A DNA stretch of 58,096 nt. Origin: Segatella oulorum JCM 14966 (GTDB taxonomy: Bacteria; Bacteroidota; Bacteroidia; Bacteroidales; Bacteroidaceae). Position 1 is the stretch's first letter. Each line of letters opens with the position of its first letter. The stretch is taken from positions 1 to 58,096 of the forward strand of contig NZ_BAJQ01000011.1 in the NCBI RefSeq assembly GCF_000613785.1. Reading direction: 5' to 3'. Of this stretch, positions 1 to 9,590 are shown piece after piece. A program made the translations under genes and the position numbers. A model generated the notes under the pieces. The model saw only the letters and a program-made list of their open reading frames with translations, did not search any database and was not told the DNA's origin.

Positions 1-104
1 TTTGGGAATTGCAAATCCCCCCGAGGACTAATGCGTTTCCGTTTGGAAATTGAAAAATCCCCCGGGGACTAATGCGTTTCCGTTTGGGAATTGCAAATCC
101 CCCC
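1..104. repeat. Array A: 41-bp tandem palindromic repeat (cut by window edge)
   Basis: Two full units (1-41, 42-82) and a partial third (from 83) repeat with a period of exactly 41 bp. Each unit has a near-palindrome, GGGAATTGCAAATCCC in unit 1 (4-19, one mismatched pair, centre 11.5). A weaker dyad with GGA...TCC arms is centred near 32.5, about 21 bp away. A CCCCC/GGGG block follows the main dyad in each unit. The second unit has diverged (GGAAATTGAAAAATCC). After the array lies CCCACGTGGG (144-153), a perfect 10-bp palindrome. The array precedes the ABC-F gene promoter and probably continues left of the window. Its function is unknown. It shares period and symmetry, but not sequence, with arrays B to E. 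Confidence 0.8.
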
Positions 105-186
105 GGGGGGGCGAACATGTTTTCCTTCAAAAACGAGAGAGCACCCACGTGGGGGCGCCCTATTCCACAAAGAAAATGAGCCATGG

Positions 187-218
187 TTTGGCTGTCTTGC
201 ATAGAATGTTTACCTTTG
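187..218 (+). promoter_or_regulatory. Bacteroidetes-type promoter for the ABC-F gene
   Basis: A -33-like TTTG (187-190) and a -7 TACCTTTG (211-218) are separated by 20 bp. This matches the Bacteroidetes primary sigma factor consensus (TTTG, about 19-21 bp, TAnnTTTG). The start codon at 243 lies 24 bp downstream, giving a short leader. Confidence 0.7.
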
Positions 219-242
219 CGCAACGAAAAGACGTTTTTTTAG

Positions 243-2191
243 ATGATATCAATAGAGAATTTAAGTGTAGAATTTTCTGCCCGCCCTTTGTTCAAAGACG
301 TTAGCTTTGTGGTTAACGACCGAGACAGGATAGCGCTTGTGGGGAAAAACGGCGCGGGAAAATCTACCATGCTAAAAATATTATGCGGGTTGCAGCAACC
401 CACGTCGGGCACGGTTGCTGTGCCCAACGATGTGACGGTGGGCTATTTGCCACAGGTGATGAAGTTGCAAGACGACACTACCGTGCGCGAGGAGACCCGC
501 AAAGCCTTTTCCGAGCAAACGCAACTGCACGCGGCGTTGGAAGCCATGCAAAAGGAGATGGTGGAGCGCACCGATTATGAGAGCGAGGCTTATGCGCAGT
601 TGGTGGAGCGCTTCACGCAGGAGAACGAACGCTATTTGCTGTTGGGGGGCGACAACTATGAGGCCGAAATCGAACGCACGCTCACGGGTTTGGGCTTTTC
701 GCGCGAGGATTTTGAGCGGCCCACGAAAGAGTTCTCGGGCGGCTGGCGCATGCGCATTGAATTGGCCAAAATATTGTTGCGCAAGCCCAAGGTGCTGTTG
801 CTCGACGAGCCCACCAACCACTTAGACATTGAGAGCATTCAGTGGTTGGAGCAGTTCTTGGTGCAAAGTGCGAGTGCCGTGGTTTTGGTGAGTCACGACC
901 GTGCTTTCATCAACAATGTCACCAACCGGACGATTGAGATTACTTGCGGGCACATCGAAGACTACCGCGTGAAATACAACGAATATTTAGTGTTGCGCCA
1001 AGAGCGACGCGAACAGCAGCTGCGCGCCTATGAAAACCAGCAAAAGGAAATTGCCGACACGAAGGCTTCATCGATCGCTTTCGTTACCAGGCTACGAAGG
1101 CTGTGCAGGTGCAGCAGCGCATTCGGCAATTAGAGAAAATTGTTCCGATAGAGGTCGACGAAATCGACAACAGCGCCATGCACCTGAAGTTTCCTCCTTG
1201 TTTGCGCAGCGGCGATTATCCCGTGATTTGCGACGACGTGGAGAAACGTTATGGCGACCACGTGGTGTTCAGCCACGTCTCGCTCACCATTAAGCGCGGC
1301 GAGAAAGTGGCGTTCGTGGGCAAGAATGGCGAAGGAAAATCAACGCTCGTGAAATGCATCATGGGCGAAATTCCTTTCACGGGCACGCTCAAGGTGGGGC
1401 ATAACGTGCAGATTGGCTATTTTGCACAGAACCAGGCACAGTTGTTGGATGAGAACCTTTCCATCTACGACACTATCGACCGTGTGGCCACGGGCGACAT
1501 GCGGCTCAAAATCAACGACCTTCTGGGGGCATTCATGTTTGGTGGCGAAACGTCTGAGAAGCGCGTCAAAGTGCTGAGCGGAGGCGAGCGCAGCCGATTG
1601 GCCATGATTAAATTGCTGCTCGAGCCCGTAAATTTGCTCATTCTCGATGAACCTACCAACCATTTGGATATGCCTTCGAAAGATGTGCTGAAAGAAGCCA
1701 TTAAGGCTTTCGACGGAACGGCCATCATCGTGAGCCACGACCGTGAGTTTCTTGATGGTTTGGTCGATAAGGTTTATGAATTTGCAGGCGGTCGCGTCAC
1801 CGAGCATTTGGGTGGCATCTATGACTATCTGCAAGCCCATCAAGCCAGCACCATTCACGAGGCGTTAGAGAAGCAATCGGCCGAGAAAGTCGTTTCGCCC
1901 GCTGTGGATGAGATGACCGAGAAGCGCAGCAACAATGTGGATTATGCCGAGCGAAAGCAAGTGCAAAAGAACATTTCGAAGACCGAAAAGCAAATGAAAA
2001 CCCTTGAGCAGCGCATTGCTTCGATGGAAGTGCGGCAAAAAGAATTGGACGCGCTCTTGATGGATGCCGCCAAGGCTTCGGACATGCAGTTGGTGAACGA
2101 GTATACCGAATTGCAACGCAGCTTGGACAGCGATAACGAGAGGTGGTTCAGCCTTTCGGAAACCCTGTCCGATTTGCAAAAACAATTATAA
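243..2191 (+). pseudogene. ABC-F family ATP-binding protein, single-base frameshift
   Basis: Soluble duplicated ATPase of the ABC-F class, whose members bind the ribosome in translation control or antibiotic protection; it has no membrane domain. The N-terminal half has Walker A GKNGAGKS, signature SGG and Walker B LLLDEPTNHLD. The second half repeats these (GKNGEGKS, LSGGERS, LILDEPTNHLD) and ends in a charged coiled coil. The frame changes at about 1064: after ADTK the first frame becomes noise, while the third frame resumes with FIDRFRYQATKAV. Restoring one base (probably GAAGGACTTC for GAAGGCTTC) would give a normal protein of about 649 residues. Everything else is well preserved, so this is either a very recent mutation or a sequence error. 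The M13 peptidase gene follows 28 bp later. Confidence 0.85.
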
Positions 2192-2219
2192 ATGAATAGA
2201 ATGATTCAACCCAATAAAA

Positions 2220-4265
2220 ATGGAAAAGCCTATGAAAATGAAAAAAATTATTCCGATGGTTATGATGGCCACGCTCCCTACAGTGGGCATGGCGCAAGAC
2301 GGTTCAGGACTTTTTGAAAAGAACTTCGACCGTTCGGTGAAGCCGCAAGACGACTTCTATCAGTTTGCAACCGGCGGCTGGCAGAAAAATAATCCGCTGC
2401 CTGCAGCCTACAGTCGTTTCGGCAGTTTCGACCAGTTGCAAGAGAACAACAACAAGCGTATTAACACAATTCTTTCGGAGTTGCAGAAAGGAAAATTTAA
2501 GACAGGGACGATAGAGCAGAAGCTCTCTGACTTCTACAAGCTCGCACTTGATGTGGAGCGCCGCAATAAAGAGGGTATTGCGCCCGTGAAAGGCGTTTTA
2601 GACGAGATTGAGGCGGCTAAAACCATTTCCGATTTGCGAAAACTGCAACTGAAGTATGCTGTGCAAGGTTATGGCGTGCAATATGGTGCTGCTTTTGCCG
2701 CCGACGAGAAAGATGTGAAGAACAACATTTTCAACATCTATCAAAGCGGGCTGACGTTGGGGCAGAAAGATTATTATCTCAATAACGACTCGGCTACGGT
2801 GGCCATTCGTAAGGCCTACAAGGATTACGTCGGCCAGATGTTCCGCCTCTATGGGTTTAGCACACAAGAGGCGCAGCAGCGCGCACAAGAACTGTTCCGA
2901 CAGGAGACTTTGGTGGCGCTGATTTCGAAAAGCATGACCGAACTGCGCGACCCGCAGGCCAACTACAACAAGATGACGCTGGCCGAGCTGCACGCCGACT
3001 ATCCCCACATCCCCATCGAGCAATGGGCCAATGCTGAGGGCATCGATTCTAAATATTTGCAGCACGTGGTGGTTGGACAAACTGCATTCATGGCAGGATT
3101 GGACAAGCTCATGGCGCTGCAAACGGTCGACGAGCTCAAGGCTCTCATGGAATGGGATGTCATCACCAGTAGCGCAAGCTATCTCACCGACGAAATTCGC
3201 GAGGCCAACTTCAATTTCTTTGGTAAGACGATGAGCGGTCGCAAGGAAGATTATCCCTTGTGGAAACGTGCGACCAATCAGGTTGACGGTCAGTTGGGCG
3301 AAGCTCTGGGACGCATCTATGCCAAGAAATATTTCCCCGAGTCGTCAAAGAAGATGATGGAGCAGTTGGTGAAGAATTTGCAAATCAGTCTTGGCGAACG
3401 TATTGATGCGCAAACCTGGATGAGCGATTCTACTAAGGCTAACGCTCACAAGAAGCTCGACAAGTTTTATGTGAAGATTGGCTATCCTAACAAGTGGACC
3501 GACTACAGCCGTCTGACCATCGACCCGCGGAAGAGTTTCTATGACAACGTGATGGCCGTGAGGAAATTCAATCACGACAAAGAGATTGCCGAGAAAGCCG
3601 GAAAGCCCGTCGACAGAGATGAGTGGGGCATGACACCGCAAACGGTGAACGCCTATTACAACCCCACGACCAATGAGATTTGCTTCCCTGCAGGCATTTT
3701 GCAATATCCATTCTTCGATCCCAAGGCCGACGAAGCCTTTAATTATGGTGCCATCGGTGTGGTCATTGGTCACGAGATGACGCATGGTTTCGACGATCAA
3801 GGTCGCCAATATGATGACGAGGGCAACATGCGCGATTGGTGGACACCCGCTGATGCCAAAGGTTTCGACCAGCGCGCCGACCTCTATGCCAACTTCTTCG
3901 ACAAGATTGAGGTGTTGCCGGGATTGCATGCCAACGGTCGTTTCACCTTGGGCGAGAACTTAGCCGACCATGGTGGCCTGCAAGTGGCTTACCATGCGTT
4001 TAAGAACGCCACAGCCAAGAAGCCGCTGAAGAATAAGGATGGTTTTACGCCCGACCAGCGTTTCTTCTTAGCCTATGCTGGCGTTTGGGCTGGCAATATC
4101 ACCGATCAGGAAATTCGCAACCGCGTGAAGCGCGATCCCCATTCCTTGGGCAAATGGCGCGTAGATGGTGCATTGCCCCACATCGATGCTTTCTACAAGG
4201 CATGGAATGTGAAGCCTGGCGACAAGCTCTATCTCCCCGAAGCCGAGCGCTTGCAGTTATGGTAA
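2220..4265 (+). CDS. M13 family zinc endopeptidase (neprilysin/PepO-like)
   Basis: Zinc metallopeptidase of the neprilysin family, which cleaves oligopeptides; a signal peptide ending near GMAQ implies export to the periplasm or cell surface. The zinc motif HEMTH is at about residues 518-522 and the third ligand is in ENLAD at about 579-583. The family motif NAYYNPTTNEICFPAGI precedes it. At 681 aa the length is normal for bacterial PepO. ATG at 2220 is followed by in-frame ATGs at 2232 and 2238; MKMKKII from 2232 would be an equally good signal-peptide start. It lies 28 bp after the ABC-F gene on the same strand and may be co-transcribed. No frameshift is seen. Confidence 0.93.
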   Translation: MEKPMKMKKIIPMVMMATLPTVGMAQDGSGLFEKNFDRSVKPQDDFYQFATGGWQKNNPLPAAYSRFGSFDQLQENNNKRINTILSELQKGKFKTGTIEQKLSDFYKLALDVERRNKEGIAPVKGVLDEIEAAKTISDLRKLQLKYAVQGYGVQYGAAFAADEKDVKNNIFNIYQSGLTLGQKDYYLNNDSATVAIRKAYKDYVGQMFRLYGFSTQEAQQRAQELFRQETLVALISKSMTELRDPQANYNKMTLAELHADYPHIPIEQWANAEGIDSKYLQHVVVGQTAFMAGLDKLMALQTVDELKALMEWDVITSSASYLTDEIREANFNFFGKTMSGRKEDYPLWKRATNQVDGQLGEALGRIYAKKYFPESSKKMMEQLVKNLQISLGERIDAQTWMSDSTKANAHKKLDKFYVKIGYPNKWTDYSRLTIDPRKSFYDNVMAVRKFNHDKEIAEKAGKPVDRDEWGMTPQTVNAYYNPTTNEICFPAGILQYPFFDPKADEAFNYGAIGVVIGHEMTHGFDDQGRQYDDEGNMRDWWTPADAKGFDQRADLYANFFDKIEVLPGLHANGRFTLGENLADHGGLQVAYHAFKNATAKKPLKNKDGFTPDQRFFLAYAGVWAGNITDQEIRNRVKRDPHSLGKWRVDGALPHIDAFYKAWNVKPGDKLYLPEAERLQLW

Positions 4266-4382
4266 TCTGTATCTATTGCGGACATAAAATATGAGGGGGC
4301 TTCTGCCGAACCAACCTGGTTTAAATAGGTGGGACAGCAGTTGCTTTAGCATAAAAAGGAATTAGATGCTTTAGATATGCCT

Positions 4383-4564
4383 TATCCCAAGTTTGGGACG
4401 CACCGAATTTTACAAAAACAGGTGTTCCCAACTTTGGGAGCGAGGAAAAATGAGAAAAACAGGCGTTCCCAACTTTGGGAACACCCAAAAATCATAAAAA
4501 TAAACGTTCCCAAAGTTGGGAACGACGAAAAACAGCAAAAACAAGGTTTCCCAAAGTTGGGAAC
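4383..4564. repeat. Array B: five palindromic units at 41-bp spacing
   Basis: Five 18-bp cores start at 4383, 4424, 4465, 4506 and 4547, so every step is exactly 41 bp. The cores are variants of GTTCCCAACTTTGGGAAC; units 4 and 5 carry the reverse-complement centre (GTTCCCAAAGTTGGGAAC), so the element occurs in both orientations. The 23-bp spacers are A-rich and keep AAAAACAGG just before the core. On the minus strand each hairpin is followed by CCTGTTTTT, so units resemble intrinsic terminators in that direction only, although both flanking genes point right. The rest of the 656-bp gap (4266-4382, 4565-4856) shows nothing I can identify. Confidence 0.88.
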
Positions 4565-4856
4565 AGCATTTTCAACTGCGGGAAGCCTTTTTTATGATTT
4601 AATCACTAACCTTATTCACAATACTATGGTTCTAAAAAGATTTATCGCCATCAGCTCCCGCACTTCCTGACGTAGTAAATTCCAATAGTGGTGAGTGTGG
4701 TTGGGCCACGGTGACACCGAAAGTATCATAAAAAAACTTGTTTTAAAGAGTGGGGGCGGAGAGTGCACAATGTATATCCTGCTAACGACAGAACTTGATT
4801 TGTTAGGAATAAAAGTCATGGAAATGGGCTGTTTGATGGCTTTTCTTGCGATATAC

Positions 4857-4887
4857 TTGGAGTTAATTATAAAAATAGTTATCTTTG
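4857..4887 (+). promoter_or_regulatory. Bacteroidetes-type promoter for the glycan cluster
   Basis: TTGG (4857-4860) and TATCTTTG (4880-4887) are separated by 19 bp, matching the -33/-7 pattern. The first gene starts at 4922. The two genes after it follow closely, so this probably drives all three. Confidence 0.7.
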
Positions 4888-4921
4888 TGACTTCAAAAAT
4901 GACTTTAAAAAATTAGCTGTA

Positions 4922-6169
4922 ATGATAGTAGCAAAACGTATTTTACTTTGTTTGGCGCACATGAGTGGCAATGAAATGAAGTTCATTCAAGAGGCGTTCG
5001 ACACCAATTGGGTGGTTCCATTGGGTCCAAACGTAGATGGCTTTGAGCATGATCTCGAGGCTTTTGTTGGTCAAAACAAGCAGGTGGTGGCTCTTTCTTC
5101 GGGTACAGCCGCCGTGCATTTGGCGCTGATTGCGTGTGGCGTGAAGGCTGGTGACGAGGTGATGGTGCAGAGCTTCACGTTCTGTGCTTCTTCGCATCCT
5201 GTAACCTATTTGGGAGCTACGCCAGTGTTTGTTGATTCAGAACGTGACACATGGAACATGGATCCCGTGTTGTTAGACAAGGCGATTGCAGATCGCATTG
5301 CAAAGACGGGTCGCAAACCCAAGGCTATTATTCCGGTTTATCTTTATGGCATGCCGGGCAAGATTAAAGAAATTTTGGCAGTTGCCGCAAAGTATGATAT
5401 TCCGGTGATTGAAGATGCTGCCGAGGGTTTTGGCTCGCGTTATGATGGAAAAGTGGTGGGCACATTCGGCGTTTTTGGTGTGCTGAGCTTCAATGGCAAT
5501 AAGATGATTACCACTTCGGGTGGTGGCGCTTTGATTTGTAACGACGTGGAAATGCGCAACCGCATTATGTATTTTGCCACGCAAGCGCGAGAGTCTTATC
5601 CTTATTATCAGCATACCGATGTGGGATATAACTATCGCATGAGCAATATTTGTGCGGGCATCGGTCGTGGACAAATGACTATCTTAGATGAGCATATTGC
5701 GCATCATCAGCGTCTGGCTGCTTGCTATCGTGAGGCATTTAAGAATGTGGAGGGTGTGACGTTCCATGACAATCCCACGGCCGAATGTGATAGTAATTTC
5801 TGGTTGAACACCATTTTGCTTTCGCCCGAAGTGAAGGTGAAAGGGCAGGAAAACGCTTATTCGACGATGGTTTCGGGGGCTATTGGTGGGGCAGGCAGCA
5901 CGGTGCATCAGGCAAAGACCCTGCATACCGATTGCGAACCGAATGCCAATGTTGAGGCGTTGCGCGTTTATTTAGATCAGCATGGGGTGGAGAGCCGCCC
6001 GCTTTGGAAACCTATGCACAAGCAGCCCGTTTATCAAAATAATCCCGCTTATGTGAATGGTGTGAGCGAAGAGCTGTTCCATCAAGGACTTTGTTTGCCG
6101 AGCGGACCGATGGTTTCGGAAGAGGATGTGGCTTATATCATCGGTTTGATAAAAGAAGCAATCCAATAG
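4922..6169 (+). CDS. DegT/DnrJ/EryC1/StrS family sugar aminotransferase
   Basis: PLP-dependent aminotransferase that converts a keto nucleotide sugar to an amino sugar for surface polysaccharide or glycoprotein glycans. The sequence shows the family pattern: an N-terminal glycine/proline loop (WVVPLGPN), the cofactor region SSGTAAVHLAL, the EDAAEGFGS aspartate region and the Schiff-base lysine in FNGNKMITTSGGGAL (about K194). The protein has 415 aa, somewhat longer than the usual 370-390 because of an insert before the C-terminal domain. The next gene encodes a nucleotide-sugar 4,6-dehydratase, the enzyme expected to make the keto-sugar substrate, so the two probably act in sequence. Which amino sugar is made cannot be read from the sequence. 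Confidence 0.93.
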   Translation: MIVAKRILLCLAHMSGNEMKFIQEAFDTNWVVPLGPNVDGFEHDLEAFVGQNKQVVALSSGTAAVHLALIACGVKAGDEVMVQSFTFCASSHPVTYLGATPVFVDSERDTWNMDPVLLDKAIADRIAKTGRKPKAIIPVYLYGMPGKIKEILAVAAKYDIPVIEDAAEGFGSRYDGKVVGTFGVFGVLSFNGNKMITTSGGGALICNDVEMRNRIMYFATQARESYPYYQHTDVGYNYRMSNICAGIGRGQMTILDEHIAHHQRLAACYREAFKNVEGVTFHDNPTAECDSNFWLNTILLSPEVKVKGQENAYSTMVSGAIGGAGSTVHQAKTLHTDCEPNANVEALRVYLDQHGVESRPLWKPMHKQPVYQNNPAYVNGVSEELFHQGLCLPSGPMVSEEDVAYIIGLIKEAIQ

Positions 6170-6191
6170 ATGAACCAAAAACAAACGAAAA

Positions 6192-8141
6192 ATGGAATTC
6201 TTAAAGAAACTTTCTAATTGGTATTTCTCGCGCCGCTCACTGCCTTATTGGGCTATTTTGGGCATGGATATTTTGATTTGCTATCTGTCGGGAATCTATG
6301 TAACATGGCTTTATTGGAATGGCGCGCGTATCTTGGGCTGTATCATTCCGTTACTGACGACCCTGTCGTTTTATATGATTTTCAATGTCATCGCGTTTAA
6401 AATCTTCCACACCTATTCGGGCATTATCCGCTATTCGAGCTTCATTGATTTGAAGAAGGTGGGCTATGCAATGGGGGTGGCATTGGTCTTGACAGAGATT
6501 TTCCATTACATCATTTACTACTCAAGCAATTATCTTTCAGAGAATTTTGGCTTATACTTTGTGCATTATCAGGCGCGTCAATTAGCTGTCATCTATTTGT
6601 TGGCCACAGCTGTGATGTGGGCTTGTCGTGTGTTGATTAAGTCGGTCTACGATGCTTCGTTTGCCAATGATGGTGCCAGTAAGACGCTTATTTATGGTGT
6701 TCGCGACGGAGGTATTTCATTGGCAAAAAACATCATCAATGAAAAGCCCACGCGCTATTTACTAAAGGGTTTCATCAGCCATAATCCCGCCTATAAAACA
6801 CGGTTGTTGATGGGTGAAAGGGTGTATCCTGTTGATGCCCATCTGAAGGATGTGATTGTGCGTGAAGGCATTAAGACGGTGTTGGTTTCGCCTATACAAA
6901 ATGACCGTTTCCGGCATGACACGAAGTTGCAAGACCTGTTGATTGAGCAGGGTGTGAAAATTTTGATGCTGCCTGAGACAAAGGAGTGGACACAAGATGG
7001 CACGGTGAACGATTTGAAGCCAGTCAGCATTAACGACCTCTTGCCGCGCAATGAAATCACGATTGATATGGATGAGGTGGCCAATATGCTGACGGGCAAG
7101 CGCATTTTGGTTACGGGCGCCGCCGGAAGTATTGGAAGCGAATTGGTGCGGCAGATTGCTTCATTTGCCCCTTCGGCTATGATGTTGATTGATCAAGCAG
7201 AGACACCGCAGCACGACATGAAGTTGTTGATGCAAAATAAATTCCCATCAGTGGAGTGTTCGGTGATTTTAGCCAGCATTGCGAACGAGGAGCGCATGGA
7301 CAAATTGTTTGCATCGTTTAAACCCGATTATGTGTTCCATGCGGCAGCCTACAAGCATGTGCCGATGATGGAAGATAATCCCAGCGAGAGCATTCAGAAT
7401 AATGTTTATGGCACAAAGGTGATAGCCGACCTCAGCGTGAAATATGGTGCGAAGAAGTTTGTCATGGTGAGTACGGATAAGGCGGTGAATCCCACGAATG
7501 TAATGGGATGTTCGAAACGTATTTGCGAGATTTACACTCAATCATTGAACGCCAAACTCCTGGAGCAGTATCAGGCGAATGGTTCAGCAGGCGCACCACC
7601 TACACAATTTGTCACCACACGTTTTGGCAATGTGCTGGGCTCTGCAGGTTCGGTAATTCCACTTTTCACACGACAAATACAGGCAGGAGGCCCTGTTACT
7701 GTGACCGACCCTAATATCATTCGTTTCTTTATGTTGATTCCGGAAGCCTGCAAATTGGTGCTTGAGGCGGGCACGCAAGGAAAGGGAGGCGAGATATTGG
7801 TGTTTGACATGGGCGAACCCGTGAAGATATCCGACTTGGCTAAACGCATGATTAAGCTAAGCGGCGCCACAGATGTGAAGATTGTTTACACGGGGTTGCG
7901 CCCCGGCGAAAAGCTCTATGAGGAAGTTTTGGGCACAGAAGAAGACACGCTGCCCAGTTTCCATGAGAAGATTAGAGTAGCCAAGGTGCAAGAGTATGAT
8001 TTTGAACAGGTGAAGCATGACATCGATGAGCTTATTCTTTTGGCACACGGATTTGATAATATGGCTATTGTTCGCAAGATGAAAGCTATTGTGCCTGAGT
8101 TTATTTCGAAGAATTCTGTTTATTCTGTTTTAGATCAGTAG
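6192..8141 (+). CDS. Membrane nucleoside-diphosphate-sugar 4,6-dehydratase (CapD/WbpM/PglF type)
   Basis: Large polysaccharide-biosynthesis enzyme expected to convert a UDP-hexosamine to its 4-keto-6-deoxy form. The first 170 or so residues hold about four hydrophobic helices. A Rossmann-like domain (KTLIYGVRDGG) comes next, then the extended SDR catalytic domain with GAAGSIG near residues 308-314. The active site reads STDKAVNPTNVMGCSK (427-442), with Met in the usual Tyr position of YxxxK, as in the PglF/FlaA1-like enzymes. The 649-aa length is normal for the full membrane form. It starts 22 bp after the aminotransferase gene, so the two are almost certainly one operon and pathway. Confidence 0.93.
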   Translation: MEFLKKLSNWYFSRRSLPYWAILGMDILICYLSGIYVTWLYWNGARILGCIIPLLTTLSFYMIFNVIAFKIFHTYSGIIRYSSFIDLKKVGYAMGVALVLTEIFHYIIYYSSNYLSENFGLYFVHYQARQLAVIYLLATAVMWACRVLIKSVYDASFANDGASKTLIYGVRDGGISLAKNIINEKPTRYLLKGFISHNPAYKTRLLMGERVYPVDAHLKDVIVREGIKTVLVSPIQNDRFRHDTKLQDLLIEQGVKILMLPETKEWTQDGTVNDLKPVSINDLLPRNEITIDMDEVANMLTGKRILVTGAAGSIGSELVRQIASFAPSAMMLIDQAETPQHDMKLLMQNKFPSVECSVILASIANEERMDKLFASFKPDYVFHAAAYKHVPMMEDNPSESIQNNVYGTKVIADLSVKYGAKKFVMVSTDKAVNPTNVMGCSKRICEIYTQSLNAKLLEQYQANGSAGAPPTQFVTTRFGNVLGSAGSVIPLFTRQIQAGGPVTVTDPNIIRFFMLIPEACKLVLEAGTQGKGGEILVFDMGEPVKISDLAKRMIKLSGATDVKIVYTGLRPGEKLYEEVLGTEEDTLPSFHEKIRVAKVQEYDFEQVKHDIDELILLAHGFDNMAIVRKMKAIVPEFISKNSVYSVLDQ

Positions 8142-8186
8142 CCTGCTCCTTCGGCTCATTAATTTGTTTGTAGTGCTGTTGTTAGC

Positions 8187-9293
8187 ATGAATCATAAAGA
8201 CTATTTTTTGGCTTTGCTTCGCGCATCGCTTTGGCAAAAGCCCATTACAGGGGGAGTAATAGCTCCTCCTGTCTGTCGTTCCATGATAGCCGCAGCCAAG
8301 AAACAGACGGTTTTGGGACTTCTTTCGGATGCTTTGTTAGCGCCCGAAAATAGTTTCCAGTTGGATAGGCAAACGGTGATAGAACTGCTTGTGGCCCAAC
8401 AAACGATTGCAAAACAAAATCAGCGCGCTAATCAGGTGTTGGTGGAATTGTGTGAATTGTTGCGGGCACATGCTATTGAGTTTATTGTGGTGAAAGGACA
8501 ACTGTTGGCGCAATATTATCCTCATCCGCAGCATCGTCAGTCAGGTGATATAGACTTCTATTGCGATGCCAGGAATTTTGTGCGTGCAAAAGAAGTTATT
8601 CAGTCGGCGTGGGGCGTAACTTTCAGTGCCGAGGATGATGAGAGCGAACAGCATATTGCTTTCGATTACAAGGACGTGCCCTTTGAATTGCATTTTTGCT
8701 TGCTTAAATTCTGTTCGGAGCGTGTTCAAATGGCGTTTGACAAGATGTTGAACGAAGCCCAACCTTTTTCTATTGACGTTGCCGGATGTGCTGTGCCCAC
8801 ATTGCCTCCTGTTGAAAATCTCATTTTTACTTTTCTGCATCTCTATCATCATTTCGTGGAGTTGGGCATAGGGCTGCGGCAACTTTGCGACATGGCTTTA
8901 TTGATTCATGTACATGCAAACCTGTTGTCTCAACCCGAATACGCCCGTCGATTATATCAGCTGTTGCAACGATTAGATTTTCTTCCGGGCTTTAATGCCT
9001 TTGGTGCCGTTTGCGTGCAGGCATTGGGACTGCCGAAAGCAGATTATCCTTTTCAGCTTTCTTCGGCGGATGAAGCCTATGTCAAGGACATCTTGCACGT
9101 GGTTTTCGCTCGTGGCAACTTTGGCATGCACGGACGCAAACATGCCGTTCGGTCGGGATTAGCCTATTATGTGGAGACCATGAAAATTAAATTGTACCAT
9201 TATATGCGCTTTTATCGCCTGTCGCCCACTGAAAATAGAGCTGTGCTTTGGCGTGGATTGCCACAAAAGATTGTTGCAGCCTTTAAGCGATAG
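8187..9293 (+). CDS. Nucleotidyltransferase family protein (NTP_transf_5-like)
   Basis: Predicted cytosolic protein of 368 aa with the minimal nucleotidyltransferase signature GDIDFY (D121 and D123), preceded by FIVVKGQLLAQYYPHPQHRQS. This fits the NTP_transf_5 group, which is common in Bacteroidetes polysaccharide clusters. Its substrate is unknown. It begins 45 bp after the dehydratase gene on the same strand and is likely the last gene of that operon. The IS256-type composite starts 77 bp after its end and may have removed further genes of the cluster. Confidence 0.8.
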   Translation: MNHKDYFLALLRASLWQKPITGGVIAPPVCRSMIAAAKKQTVLGLLSDALLAPENSFQLDRQTVIELLVAQQTIAKQNQRANQVLVELCELLRAHAIEFIVVKGQLLAQYYPHPQHRQSGDIDFYCDARNFVRAKEVIQSAWGVTFSAEDDESEQHIAFDYKDVPFELHFCLLKFCSERVQMAFDKMLNEAQPFSIDVAGCAVPTLPPVENLIFTFLHLYHHFVELGIGLRQLCDMALLIHVHANLLSQPEYARRLYQLLQRLDFLPGFNAFGAVCVQALGLPKADYPFQLSSADEAYVKDILHVVFARGNFGMHGRKHAVRSGLAYYVETMKIKLYHYMRFYRLSPTENRAVLWRGLPQKIVAAFKR

Positions 9294-9370
9294 CTCATTA
9301 GCTGAAGCGTCTTGCTTTTGGGTGTTTGCTCAGGATGAGCAAGTCTCAAAATGAAATTACAGAAAAGACA

Positions 9371-9590
9371 GGTATTGTCCTAAAAAGTGTGTAACCATAA
9401 ACTCCCATATCTTCCATTTTGTTCGAAATTATTTACTCTCTTTCCAGCATCTCCATTGATAGACTTTTCTTCGATATGTAGTCTGCGTTTCTTCCATTGC
9501 AACAGATGCCAACAGAAATAAAACCGATTGACTTGACGGCATTGCAGCTCTCATCTTAATGGTTCTTTCATACTTTCTGTTGAGCCGCTC
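9371..9590 (-). mobile_element. Inverted right-end fragment of an IS256-type element
   Basis: This stretch is the reverse complement of the right end of the adjacent IS (10656-10875) with at least one mismatch. It runs from the terminal inverted repeat GGTATTGTCCTAAAAAG to the transposase codons for ERLNRKY. It abuts the intact IS left end with no intervening DNA at 9590/9591. Two copies therefore met head to tail in opposite orientation, followed by loss of the rest of this one. Confidence 0.88.

Noticed and set aside
1064..1066. Programmed ribosomal frameshifting in the ABC-F gene and the other broken genes
   Set aside because: No common slippery heptamer, stop-codon context or downstream structure is seen; the break contexts are all different and lie at unrelated places in the genes.
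4383..4564. Array B as a simple stack of transcription terminators
   Set aside because: The T-tracts follow the hairpins only on the minus strand, while both neighbouring genes are on the plus strand, and arrays A, C and D lack T-tracts.
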